DNA of 64,000 nt, from positions 2,914,001-2,978,000 of the forward strand of contig NZ_CP007212.1 in NCBI RefSeq assembly GCF_001411805.1, given 5' to 3'. Of this stretch, positions 45,059 through 54,019 are shown one piece after another. The stretch comes from Burkholderia plantarii (lineage in GTDB: Bacteria; Pseudomonadota; Gammaproteobacteria; Burkholderiales; Burkholderiaceae). The notes beneath the pieces were generated by a model. The model ran no database searches and was not told where the DNA came from. It saw nothing but the letters and a program-made list of their open reading frames with translations. The translations under genes were made by a program, and so were the position numbers. How positions within the stretch are numbered: position 1 is the first letter of the stretch; every line of letters starts with the position of its first letter.

Positions 45059-48000
45059 ATGGCACCGATGCCCCCGTCCGCCGCGTCAGACGCCGCTTCC
45101 CGAGCCGCTTCGGAAGCCCCTTCCACGCCGCACGCGCCGCACGCGCCGGATGCGCCGCCCAGCACGCAGCGCATCGTCAAGGTGCGCCGCGACTACAACG
45201 CCTGGGTCGGCGACGAGACGCTCGAGGATTACGCGCTGCGCTACACGCCGAGTTCGTTTCGCCGCTGGTCCGAGTTCCGCGTCGCCAACACCGCGATCGG
45301 CGCCGTCTCGTTCCTGGTGCTGGAGGCGATCGGCGGCAGCCTCGTGGTCGACTACGGCTTCACCAACGCGGTCTGCGCGATCGCCGCCGTCTCGCTGCTG
45401 ATCTGGCTGACGAGCCTGCCGATCAGCTATTACGCGGCGCGCCACGGCGTCGACATGGATCTGCTCACGCGCGGCGCCGGCTTCGGCTACATCGGCTCGA
45501 CCGTCACCTCGCTGCTCTACGCGAGCTTCACGTTCATCTTCTTCGCGCTCGAGGCGGCCATCATGTCGCTCGCGCTGCAACTGGTGTTTCCGATCTCGAT
45601 CGGCCTCGCCTACGTGATCAGTTCGCTGGTGGTGATCCCGATCGTGATGTTCGGCATCACGCTGATCAACCGGCTGCAGAGCTGGACCCAGCCGCTGTGG
45701 CTGGTGCTGTTCGTGCTGCCCTACGGCGCCGTGCTCTGGCATCAGCCGTCGCTGCTGCGCGAATGGACCACCTTCTCGGGCTTCGCGCGCGACGGCCACG
45801 CATTCAACGCGATCGCGTTCGGGCAGGCCGCCACCGTGGTGTTCGCGCTGATCGTGCAGGTCGGCGAGCAGGTGGACTACCTGCGTTTCCTGCCGCCGCT
45901 CACCGCGCGCAACCGGCGGCGCTGGTGGATCGCGCTGCTCGCGGCCGGGCCCGGCTGGATCGTGCCCGGCGCGCTGAAGATGCTGGGCGGCGCGTTCCTC
46001 GCGTTCGTCGCGATCCAGCACGAGATCGATCCGGCGCATGCCGCACAGCCCACCCAGATGTACCTGGTCGCCTATCACCTGCTGTTCGATCCGCTCGGGC
46101 TCGCCGCCTGGGCGCTGCCGGTGATGACGCTGTTCGTGCTGGTCTCGCAACTGAAGATCAACGTGACCAACGCCTACGCCGGCTCGCTCGCGTGGTCGAA
46201 CTTCTTCGCGCGGCTCACGCACAGCCACCCGGGCCGCGTGGTCTGGCTCGTGTTCAACGTGCTGATCGCGCTGCTGCTGGTGGAGATGGGCGTGTTCGAG
46301 GCGATCGGCAAGGTGCTGTCGATGTACGCGAACGTCGCGATCGCCTGGGTCGGCGCGCTGTTCGCCGATCTCGTCGTCAACAAGCCGCTCGGCTACAGCC
46401 CGCGCGACATCGAGTTCAAGCGCGCGCATCTGTACGACATCAATCCGGTGGGCGTCGGCGCGATGGGGATCGCCACCGTGGTGGCGATGCTCGCGCACGG
46501 CGGCGCGTTCGGCGAGCTGGCGCGCGCGCTGTCGCCGTTCATCGCGCTCGGCGTCGCGTTCGTCTGCGCGCCGGCCATCGCGATCGCCACGCGCGGGCGC
46601 TACTACCTCGCGCGCCAGGCCGAGCCCGGCGTGGCCGGTGCGCTGCGCCGCTGCGCGATCTGCGAGAACGAATTCGAGCACGACGACACCGCCTATTGCC
46701 CCGCCTACGGCGGCACCATCTGCTCGCTCTGCTGCTCGCTCGATTCGCGCTGCAACGACCGCTGCAAGCCGCACGCGCGGATCGCCGCGCAGCTCGACCG
46801 CGCGCTGCACCGGCTGTTCCCGCGCGCGCGGCTCGGCGCGACCGGCGTGCGGCTGATCCACTATGCGAGCCTCGTGCTCGCCACCATGCTGCTGCTCGCC
46901 ACCGTGCTCTACCTGATCTGGTCGCAGAGCGCCGATTCGCTCGCCGCGCCCGGCTCGCCCGCCTGGCGCGAGGTGGCCAACAGCTACGTGAAGGTGTTCG
47001 TCGCGCTCTCGCTGATCGGCGGCATCGCCGCCTGGTGGCTCGTGCTCGAACGCGAGAACCGGCGCGTCACGCAGGAGGAATCGCAGCGCCAGACCGAGCT
47101 GCTGATGCACGAGATCGAGGCGCACCGCAAGACCGATGCCGCGCTCAAGCACGCGCGCGCCGCGGCCGAGGCCGCCAACAGTGCCAAGAGCCGCTACGTG
47201 ACGGGGCTCAGCCACGAGCTGCGCACGCCGCTCAACAGCATCCTCGGCTATGCGCAACTGCTGCTGCTCGCCCAGGACGAGATCGCGCCCGCGCGCCTCA
47301 ACGCGATCCGCACCATCCACCGCAGCGGCGAGCACCTGCTCGCGCTCGTCGACGGGCTGCTCGACGTGGCGCGCATCGAGGCCGGCAAGCTGCAGTTGAA
47401 CGTCACGCGCATCGCGCTGCCCGAGTTCCTCGCGCAGATGACTTCGATGCTGCGCCCGCAGGCCGTGGAGAAGACGCTCGAGTTCGTCGTGCAGCCCTCG
47501 GGGCGGCTGCCCGCCACCGTCAAGTCGGACCAGAAATGCCTGAGCCAGATCCTCACCAACCTGATCGGCAACGCGATCCGCTTCACGCGCGCCGGCGGCG
47601 TGACGCTGCGCGTCGGCCACGCGCTCGACACGCTGACCTTCGAGGTCGTCGATACCGGCCCCGGCATCCCGGCCGACGCGATGGAGCGGCTGTTCCTGCC
47701 GTTCGAGCGCGGCGAGGCCGCGAGCCGGCACGACCATGGCGCCGGGCTCGGGCTCACCATCTGCCGGCTGCTCACGCACGCGCTTGGCGGCAGCCTCGAG
47801 GTGGAGAGCGTGGTCGGACACGGCACGCGCTTCATCGTCAAGGTCTACGCGCCCGCCGTGCATGCCGCCGCGCCCGCGCGCACCGGGCCGGCCGAGATCC
47901 GCGGCTATCGCGGGCCGCGACGCACGCTGCTGATCGTCGACGACCTGCCCGACCAGCGCGCCATCGTCGTGCAGATGCTCGCGCCGCTCGGCTTCGAGAT

Positions 48001-48751
48001 CGCCGAGGCCGACAACGGGCCGGACGCGCTGCGCTGGCTCGGCACGCGCGCCGCCGACGCGATCCTGATGGACATCTCGATGCCGGAGATGGACGGCTAC
48101 GAGACCAGCCGGCTGATCCGCGAACGCCGCATCTCGGACGCGCCGATCATGCTGCTGTCGGCGAACGCGTTCGCCGACGACCGCGAACGCGCGATCGCGA
48201 TCGGCTGCGACGACTACCTCGTGAAGCCGGTGCAGGTGCCGGTGCTGCTCGACAAGCTGGCGGCGCTGCTGCGCGTGACGTGGGTGACGGCGAGCGAGGC
48301 GTCGATGGAGACGGCGGGGCGGGTTGCGGACGCCGGCGATGCGGGCGATGCCGTCGTGCCGCTCGCCCCGCTCCCGACGGCCGCCGTGATGCCGGCGGCC
48401 TTGCCCGACGAGGCCGCGTCGAACGCATCGGACCTGCCCCGGCACGCGACGACCGCGCTCGCGGTGGCACCATCCCGCCTCGCCGCCGCCCGCCATGACG
48501 CAGCCGGGCCGCCGCCCGCGGCGCAAGGCGGATCGGCGCCAGCCGCCCTGCCGCGTTCGCTGCACGCGCAGCTGAAGACGCTGCTCGACGTCGGCTACGT
48601 GCAGGGCCTCATCGAGGCGCTCGACGCGGCCGCGCCGCATCACCCCGGGTTCGCCGCGCCGCTCGCGTCGCTGCGCGAACACGCCGAACTTTTCCAGCTG
48701 AAGGACTTCGAGCATGAGCTTGACCGCATTGCGCCCGGCGCCGGCGACTGA
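45059..48751 (+). CDS. NCS1-permease/hybrid histidine kinase (transporter-like sensor)
   Basis: 1230 residues. After a disordered N-terminus, residues about 40-520 form a full NCS1-type permease (DYNAWVGDETLEDYALRYTP; some ten to twelve helices). A Cys-rich segment (Cys532 to Cys569, CAICENEF...CSLCCSLDSRCNDRC) may bind metal. Two more helices (about 600-622, 643-663) and a coiled coil lead to the kinase: phospho-acceptor His719 (LSHELRTPLNSIL), N-box near 833, DTGPGIP near 865, GLGLTIC near 895. A receiver follows (DDLPDQR; Asp1005 in ILMDISMPEMDG; Lys1056), then an Ala/Pro linker and a tail that may be Hpt-like. Divergent from the amide operon; probably senses its substrate. Confidence 0.93.
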   Translation: MAPMPPSAASDAASRAASEAPSTPHAPHAPDAPPSTQRIVKVRRDYNAWVGDETLEDYALRYTPSSFRRWSEFRVANTAIGAVSFLVLEAIGGSLVVDYGFTNAVCAIAAVSLLIWLTSLPISYYAARHGVDMDLLTRGAGFGYIGSTVTSLLYASFTFIFFALEAAIMSLALQLVFPISIGLAYVISSLVVIPIVMFGITLINRLQSWTQPLWLVLFVLPYGAVLWHQPSLLREWTTFSGFARDGHAFNAIAFGQAATVVFALIVQVGEQVDYLRFLPPLTARNRRRWWIALLAAGPGWIVPGALKMLGGAFLAFVAIQHEIDPAHAAQPTQMYLVAYHLLFDPLGLAAWALPVMTLFVLVSQLKINVTNAYAGSLAWSNFFARLTHSHPGRVVWLVFNVLIALLLVEMGVFEAIGKVLSMYANVAIAWVGALFADLVVNKPLGYSPRDIEFKRAHLYDINPVGVGAMGIATVVAMLAHGGAFGELARALSPFIALGVAFVCAPAIAIATRGRYYLARQAEPGVAGALRRCAICENEFEHDDTAYCPAYGGTICSLCCSLDSRCNDRCKPHARIAAQLDRALHRLFPRARLGATGVRLIHYASLVLATMLLLATVLYLIWSQSADSLAAPGSPAWREVANSYVKVFVALSLIGGIAAWWLVLERENRRVTQEESQRQTELLMHEIEAHRKTDAALKHARAAAEAANSAKSRYVTGLSHELRTPLNSILGYAQLLLLAQDEIAPARLNAIRTIHRSGEHLLALVDGLLDVARIEAGKLQLNVTRIALPEFLAQMTSMLRPQAVEKTLEFVVQPSGRLPATVKSDQKCLSQILTNLIGNAIRFTRAGGVTLRVGHALDTLTFEVVDTGPGIPADAMERLFLPFERGEAASRHDHGAGLGLTICRLLTHALGGSLEVESVVGHGTRFIVKVYAPAVHAAAPARTGPAEIRGYRGPRRTLLIVDDLPDQRAIVVQMLAPLGFEIAEADNGPDALRWLGTRAADAILMDISMPEMDGYETSRLIRERRISDAPIMLLSANAFADDRERAIAIGCDDYLVKPVQVPVLLDKLAALLRVTWVTASEASMETAGRVADAGDAGDAVVPLAPLPTAAVMPAALPDEAASNASDLPRHATTALAVAPSRLAAARHDAAGPPPAAQGGSAPAALPRSLHAQLKTLLDVGYVQGLIEALDAAAPHHPGFAAPLASLREHAELFQLKDFEHELDRIAPGAGD

Positions 48752-49724
48752 GGCCGCGCTGCCCGGCGCGCTCGGCAATCGTCCCGTGGTGCTGATCGTC
48801 GACGATACGCCCGACAACCTCGCGCTGCTGTCCGACACGCTGCGCGCGGACGGCTACGCCGTGCTCGTCGCGCTGAGCGGCGACGACGCGCTGAAGTGCC
48901 TCGCGCGCGTGACGCCCGACGTCGTGCTGCTCGACGCGATGATGCCCGGGCTCGACGGCTTCGAGACCTGCCGCCGTCTGAAGCTCGAACCGCGCCACGA
49001 GCATCTGCCGGTGATCTTCATGACCGCGCTGGCCGAGAGCGAACATGTCGTGCAGGGCTTCCGGGTGGGCGGCATCGACTACGTGACCAAGCCGGTGCGG
49101 CCCGAGGAAGTGTGCGCGCGGATCGCCTCGCACGTGCAGCGCTCGCGCGCCCAGCGCTACGCCGATGCCGTGCTCGGGCTCGAGGCGCGCGCGGCCGTGA
49201 TCGTCGACGGCGGCGGCGCGATCCGCTGGCAGAGCCCGCAGGCGGCGGTGCGGCTGGCGGGCTATGGCGACGATGCGGATCGCTCCATCAGCCTGGCAAG
49301 CGATGAACCGGCGGCGACCCCGCTCGCGCGCGCCGCGCTGCCCGCCCGGCTGCGGCAGTGGTTCGTGCAATGGCGGGAGCAAGGCTGCCCCGAGGACGCC
49401 GTCCACGAGACGATCGACGGCGGCGTGCGGCGCTCGGCCCGCGTGACGGGCGCGCCGACGCAGGGCGAATGGGTGGTGGTGCTGGAGGCCTCCGACGACG
49501 GCGCGCTGGTGGTGACGCTGCTCGACCGCTTCGGGTTGACCACGCGCGAGGCCGAGGTGCTGCTGTGGGTCTCGCGCGGCAAGACCAATCGCGATATCGG
49601 CGACATCCTCGACATGGCGCCGCGCACCGTCAACAAGCATCTCGAACACCTGTTCCGCAAGCTGCACGTGGAGACGCGCTCGGCGGCCGCGGCGCTGGCG
49701 GTGAAGGCCGTGGGACGCGGATAG
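48714..49724 (+). CDS. LuxR/FixJ-type response regulator, partner of the hybrid sensor
   Basis: 336 residues. Receiver: VVLIVDDTPDNLALL, phospho-acceptor Asp74 in VVLLDAMMPGLDG, Thr/Lys at FMTALAE and YVTKPVR (Lys126). A central region (about 140-265) has a PAS-like character (AAVIVDGGGAIRWQSPQAAV). The C-terminal LuxR HTH is LTTREAEVLLWVSRGKTNRD, then MAPRTVNKHLEHLFRKLHVE. The gene overlaps the 3' end of the sensor gene by 38 nt, so the pair is cotranslated and cognate. Its probable targets are the amide operon and the sensor gene through the inverted repeat at 44964-44981. Confidence 0.93.
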   Translation: MSLTALRPAPATEAALPGALGNRPVVLIVDDTPDNLALLSDTLRADGYAVLVALSGDDALKCLARVTPDVVLLDAMMPGLDGFETCRRLKLEPRHEHLPVIFMTALAESEHVVQGFRVGGIDYVTKPVRPEEVCARIASHVQRSRAQRYADAVLGLEARAAVIVDGGGAIRWQSPQAAVRLAGYGDDADRSISLASDEPAATPLARAALPARLRQWFVQWREQGCPEDAVHETIDGGVRRSARVTGAPTQGEWVVVLEASDDGALVVTLLDRFGLTTREAEVLLWVSRGKTNRDIGDILDMAPRTVNKHLEHLFRKLHVETRSAAAALAVKAVGRG

Positions 49725-49880
49725 ACGCCGCGCGCGACGGCGCGCTCGTGCTGCATCGGCATCCATCGCCGCACCGATGCCGAATCGAGAAATCAGCCGA
49801 CAACGCGCCACGCACGGCGTCATGCAATGCAACATGATTTCCCGCGCCGGGCTTCCGTTTCCCGCGCTCCGATTCGTGTC

Positions 49881-49911
49881 TTGGCAGTGGCCGGCCGCGA
49901 GACGCTTTATG
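49881..49911 (+). promoter_or_regulatory. Weak promoter candidate before the F-box-like gene
   Basis: TTGGCA (49881-49886) and TTTATG (49906-49911) are 19 bp apart, a slightly long spacer, 84 bp upstream of the next start. No hrp_II box (TTCG-N16-TTCG) is present. Confidence 0.3.
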
Positions 49912-49994
49912 TTCGGCACGCAGATGCTGCGGGGACGGGTCCGACACGGAGCACCGATCCCGCAGCCTTCGCCCCTCTCGTCACAGCCGAGCCC

Positions 49995-51038
49995 ATGAAA
50001 CCGACTCTCCCGCGCACCGGCCGCATTGACCCGACCGGCCTCGACCGGAGCGACGCCACGCACCACCCGACCCAGGCCGAGCCGCCAGCCGCCGCGCCCG
50101 CGACCGCCGCCAGCAACGCGCTGCCGAGCGACCTGCCGCCCCGTGCCTCGCACGGCGCGGCACGCTCGACGGCAGCCGGGCAAACGCCCGAGCTCGACGG
50201 CGCCGAAGCGCATGCGATAGCGCACTTCGCGAGCCTCGCGATCACGGACGACGTCCAGCCTGCCCCGCGCGCGCTTGACGTGGCCGATACATCGAACGAC
50301 ATGTTACACAACACACGGCAAGCCGGCCCGTCGCTCGACAGCATGCCGGTCGAGCTGATCCACGACATGGATCTCGACGCGCAGCAGATGCAGTTCGTCA
50401 GCCGGCGCTACGCGCACCTCTTCCACGGCGAGGCCGTGGCCCGGTCGCTCGCGGAGGCGCCCGCGAAGGCGCGCAGCTTCGCCGCGATCGACGCGGCGGT
50501 CGCGCAGCTGGCGCGGCTCGTCCCGGCGCGCCAGCAAGGCGGCGCGCTGGCCCAGCTTGCCGCGCGGCTCGAGATGGTGCCGATGCGCGAGCGGCAGGCC
50601 AGCTTCGACACGCTGCTGGCCGCGGCGCGGCAATGCCCGGCGCATTTCGAATTGCTGACCGAGCTGTTCCGCCAGACCAACGACTGGGCCCCGGTTCAGC
50701 GCGACGCCTGCCAGGCCCGGCTCGCCGACATGGAGGGCGCCGAAGCCGCGCGCGTCGCCGCGTCCGCGAACGACGTGCTCGACGTCGACGACATCCCCGC
50801 CCTGCTCCAGCGCACCGACGGCATGCCCGAAGCGCGGCGCAGCGACGTGCTCGGCGCGCTAGCGAAACAACTGTTCGGGCTGCACTACCTCCGCACTCAC
50901 GATTTCGCGCGGATCTGCGAACGCTTCCACGCCGAACCGTGGCCGCCCGCCGCCGCGGCCGGCCTGCTGCGCCGGATCGGCTGGATCACGGACGAAGCGC
51001 GCCGTGATCTGACCGCGCGCAGCGAGGCGCAAGGTTGA
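49995..51038 (+). CDS. Unrecognised helical protein with an F-box-like stretch; candidate secreted protein
   Basis: 347 residues. The first 110 are Pro/Ala/Thr/Ser-rich and look disordered, with no Sec signal. Residues 117-143 (MPVELIHDMDLDAQQMQFVS, then RRYAHLF) resemble an F-box with the middle shortened: a P-x-E-L start and a V-S-x-R-x-x-x-L end. The rest is helical with loosely repeated units (LAQLAARLEMVPMRERQ; MPEARRSDVLGALAKQLFGL). The layout recalls type III effectors of plant-associated beta-proteobacteria, but no secretion box or family match is visible. The ATG at 49995 is one option; the frame is open from 49827. Confidence 0.6.
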   Translation: MKPTLPRTGRIDPTGLDRSDATHHPTQAEPPAAAPATAASNALPSDLPPRASHGAARSTAAGQTPELDGAEAHAIAHFASLAITDDVQPAPRALDVADTSNDMLHNTRQAGPSLDSMPVELIHDMDLDAQQMQFVSRRYAHLFHGEAVARSLAEAPAKARSFAAIDAAVAQLARLVPARQQGGALAQLAARLEMVPMRERQASFDTLLAAARQCPAHFELLTELFRQTNDWAPVQRDACQARLADMEGAEAARVAASANDVLDVDDIPALLQRTDGMPEARRSDVLGALAKQLFGLHYLRTHDFARICERFHAEPWPPAAAAGLLRRIGWITDEARRDLTARSEAQG

Positions 51039-51105
51039 GGCAGGGTTGATGCCGGGCCACCGGCGGCCGCGTCGGCGGCTGGCCGGCGTGGCGCGGGCGC
51101 ATGCC

Positions 51106-52032
51106 TCAGGCGCTCGTCCCCGCCAACTTGCCGGCCGCCTCGCCGTTCACCTCCCTGAGCACGTCGATGAACGCCCGCAGCCCTGCCGGCACGTGCCGAT
51201 GCCCCGGGTAATACAGATGCAGCCCGGGAATCAACGGGCACCAGTCATCGAGCACGGTCACGAGCCGCCCGTCGTCGAGCGCCGCGCGCGCCGACGGCTC
51301 CGGCACGTAGGCGAGCCCGAGCCCGTCGGCCGCGGCCTCCACCATCAGGCCGTTGTGGTCGAGCGTGAGCACGCCCGGCACGTCGATCGCCATCTCCTGC
51401 CCGCGCTTCTGGAACTCCCAGCGGTAGCGCTTGCCGCTCGGCAGCCGCTGGCGGATGCAGGCGTGCAGCGGCAGATCCTCGGGCGTGACGGGCGCCCCGC
51501 GCGCCGCCAGATACGACGGCGCCGCCACCACCACGAAGCGCAGATCGTCGCCGATGCGCACCGCCACCATGTCGCGCGGAATCGCCTCGCCGAGCCGCAC
51601 GCCGGCATCGAACCCCTGCTCCACGATGTCGACGAAACGCCCGTCCGCGACGAGGTCGAGCGCCATGCCGGGAAAACGCGCCAGGAAACGCGGCACCACC
51701 GCTTTCATCAGCAGCCGCGCCGCGTTTTCGTTCGCGTTGATCCGGAGCGTGCCGCTCGGCTCGCCGCGCGCCTCGGCCACCGCGTCGAGTGCCTCGTCCA
51801 GATCGCGCAGCACCGGCGTGAGCCGCGCGAGCAGGGCCTCGCCCGCCTCGGTCGGCGCGACGCTGCGGGTGGTGCGGTTCAGCAGGCGCACGCCGAGCCG
51901 CTGCTCCAGCGCCAGCACCGCGTGGCTCAGCGAGGAACGCGAGACGCCCAGCGCGTCGGCGGCACGCCGAAAGCTCCGGTGCGCCGCCACCGCGGAGAAC
52001 GCGCCGAGATCGGCGAGGGTCGGCTTGGACAT
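51106..52032 (-). CDS. LysR-family regulator, divergent from the SDR gene
   Basis: 308 residues of the AaeR/DsdC-like subgroup. HTH: MSKPTLADLGAFSAVAAHRS, ADALGVSRSSLSHAVLALEQ. The effector domain includes TLRINANENAARLLMKAVVP, FDAGVRLGEAIPRDMVAVRI and LPSGKRYRWEFQKRGQEMAI. The ATG at 52030-52032 precedes the HTH directly; an upstream ATG at 52095 would overlap promoter sequence. It shares a 111-bp promoter region with the SDR gene, the probable target. Confidence 0.93.
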   Translation of the reverse strand: MSKPTLADLGAFSAVAAHRSFRRAADALGVSRSSLSHAVLALEQRLGVRLLNRTTRSVAPTEAGEALLARLTPVLRDLDEALDAVAEARGEPSGTLRINANENAARLLMKAVVPRFLARFPGMALDLVADGRFVDIVEQGFDAGVRLGEAIPRDMVAVRIGDDLRFVVVAAPSYLAARGAPVTPEDLPLHACIRQRLPSGKRYRWEFQKRGQEMAIDVPGVLTLDHNGLMVEAAADGLGLAYVPEPSARAALDDGRLVTVLDDWCPLIPGLHLYYPGHRHVPAGLRAFIDVLREVNGEAAGKLAGTSA

Positions 52033-52143
52033 GGGGTATTGGTGGGGATTTTTCACGAGGTCATCCGCACTATAGCGGCTTCTCCGACCAATCATCGATG
52101 CCTAGACTGAAGCCGTGCCATTCATTTCAGGGAGATCCGCATC

Positions 52144-52974
52144 ATGACGAAGACCTGGTTCATCACCGGCACCTCGACGGGCCTCGGCCGGCTGCTGACC
52201 GAAAGCCTGCTGCAACGCGGCGACCGGGTCGTGGCCACGCTGCGGCGCGAGGGGCCGCTCAACGATCTGAAACGGCAGCACGGCGAGCGCCTGCAGGTGC
52301 TGACGCTCGACCTCACCGACGTCGGCGCGGTGCGGGCCGGCATCGACGCCGCATTCGACGCGAACGAGCGCATCGACGTGGTCGTGAGCAACGCCGGCTA
52401 CGGCCTGTTCGGCGCGGCCGAGGAACTGACCGACGCGCAGATCGACCGGCAGATCGCCACCAATCTGGTCGGTTCGATCCAGCTGATCCGCGCCGCGCTG
52501 CCTCACCTGCGCCGTCAGGGCGGCGGGCGGATCGTGCAGGTGTCGTCCGAAGGCGGGCAGATCGCCTACCCGAACTTCAGCCTCTATCACGCAACGAAAT
52601 GGGGCATCGAGGGTTTCGTCGAATCGGTGGCGCAGGAGGTGGCGCCGTTCGGCATCGACTTCGTGATCGTCGAGCCGGGGCCGACCAGCACGCAGTTCGG
52701 CGCCGGGCTCGATCACGCCGCGCCGATGCCTGCCTACGACGCCACGCCGGCCGGCGAAGTGCGGCGCGCGATCGCGTCCGGCACCTTCGCGATCCGCGGC
52801 GATGCCGGCCGGACCGTGGCCGCGATGATCGCGGCGGCCGACGCGCCCGAGCCGCCGCTGCGGCTCGCGCTCGGCGGCACTGCTTACCGTTCGATCAGCA
52901 ACGCGCTGGCAAAACGCCTGCATGCGCTCGAAGCGCAGAAGGCGGTGGCGTTTTCGGCCGATGCGCACGCCTGA
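52144..52974 (+). CDS. Short-chain dehydrogenase/reductase
   Basis: 276 residues, classical SDR. Cofactor motif FITGTSTGLGRLLTESLLQR, NNAG-equivalent VVSNAGYGLF, catalytic Ser in VQVSSEGGQIAYPNFSLYHA and the Tyr-x-x-x-Lys in YHATKWGIEGFVESVAQEV. The acidic residue after the second strand is absent and Arg follows (TLRREGPL), pointing to NADP. Substrate unknown. The divergent LysR regulator usually controls such genes. GGGAGAT lies before the ATG. Confidence 0.93.
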   Translation: MTKTWFITGTSTGLGRLLTESLLQRGDRVVATLRREGPLNDLKRQHGERLQVLTLDLTDVGAVRAGIDAAFDANERIDVVVSNAGYGLFGAAEELTDAQIDRQIATNLVGSIQLIRAALPHLRRQGGGRIVQVSSEGGQIAYPNFSLYHATKWGIEGFVESVAQEVAPFGIDFVIVEPGPTSTQFGAGLDHAAPMPAYDATPAGEVRRAIASGTFAIRGDAGRTVAAMIAAADAPEPPLRLALGGTAYRSISNALAKRLHALEAQKAVAFSADAHA

Positions 52975-53021
52975 TCCGGATGCCCGCGGCGTGACGTGCC
53001 ACGCGCGTCACGCGCCCGGCT

Positions 53022-53849
53022 TCATTGCCGATGCGCCATGTAGCCGAGATAGGTGATGATCAGATCGATCTCGCGATCGCTCAACTGGTCCGGCGAGAAG
53101 GCCGGCATGGCGCGGCCGGGCCAGTCGCGCAGCGAGGCGGGATTGCGGATGTAGCGATGCAGCGCGGCGCGCTGGAAGTAATCGACCGGATTGGCCGGCC
53201 TGCCGAGATCGGGGCCGATGTTCGAGCTGCCCGCGCCGTTGAAGCGATGGCAGGCCAGGCACTGCGCGATGAACAGGTGCTGCCCGGCGCGGACCGGATC
53301 GGTGGCCGGCAGCGTCGGATCGACGGCGAGCGCGGGCCAGCGCGCGGCCGGCGAACGTTCGACGGCGAACTGCGCGACCTGATACGGCCACTGCTCGCTG
53401 CGCACCGACGCCGCCTGCGCACCCACCCAGACCAGATAGAACGGCCCGGCACTCACCGGCTTGCCCGGCAGCTTCGGCCACGGCCGGGCCGGATCCTCCA
53501 CCGCGAGGTACGCCACGGCGCGCGCGGGATCGCGGTTGCGGACCAGATCCATCGGCAGCTGCGCGGCGAAACCGTCGGTGGCGCGCGTCTCGATCACGGT
53601 GTCGGGCGGCAGCGATGTGCCGTCGATCAGGTCGGCCAGCGGTACCGCGCGGTAGGTCATCGGCTTGCTGTAGGAAACGTCGCGGGCGACGTGGATGTCC
53701 GCCACGTCGCGGCGCGCCAGCAGGGCCTGGGCGGTGAACCTCAGCAGCTTGCCGCCGGTCGCGATCGTGATCGCGGGTTGAGCGGGCGCGCTGTGGGCGA
53801 GCGCGCAGAGCAGCAGCAGCCAGAGCGAAAGCAAGGCGCGTTTCAGCAC
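53022..53849 (-). CDS. Exported SUOX-like domain fused to cytochrome c
   Basis: 275 residues starting at GTG (53847-53849) behind GGAG; the signal peptide is LKRALLSLWLLLLCALAHSA. Residues about 28-170 resemble the molybdopterin/sulfite-oxidase-like small fold (YRAVPLADLIDGTSLPPDTV, ATDGFAAQLP, GPFYLVWV), without a visible catalytic Cys. The C-terminal third is a class I cytochrome c with heme motif C197-L-A-C-H201 and a distal Met (RAMPAFSPDQLSDREI). A periplasmic electron carrier or sensor is likely; the partner is not encoded nearby. Confidence 0.85.
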   Translation of the reverse strand: MLKRALLSLWLLLLCALAHSAPAQPAITIATGGKLLRFTAQALLARRDVADIHVARDVSYSKPMTYRAVPLADLIDGTSLPPDTVIETRATDGFAAQLPMDLVRNRDPARAVAYLAVEDPARPWPKLPGKPVSAGPFYLVWVGAQAASVRSEQWPYQVAQFAVERSPAARWPALAVDPTLPATDPVRAGQHLFIAQCLACHRFNGAGSSNIGPDLGRPANPVDYFQRAALHRYIRNPASLRDWPGRAMPAFSPDQLSDREIDLIITYLGYMAHRQ

Positions 53850-54019
53850 TCGAGGGTCTCCGTGGGTGGGCGCTCGCGACTTGCGAGGGCACCGGGTTGC
53901 CGGCGGCAGACCTCCTCGGGTACGCCGCTGGCCGACCATGTCAGCGCGTCGATGCGGCCGGCGCCTCGATCGCGAAGTCTGGATTATCCGATATCGCCGC
54001 GCCGAAGGCTGGCAAGGCG

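Noticed and set aside
45086..48838. A leftward frame of about 1250 codons opposite the hybrid sensor
   Set aside because: Shadow of the sensor gene; the plus-strand frame has all kinase, receiver and permease motifs.
49873..49915. Possible hrp_II box (paired TTCG) before the F-box-like gene
   Set aside because: The two TTCG elements are 35 bp apart rather than 16, so they do not form the known site.
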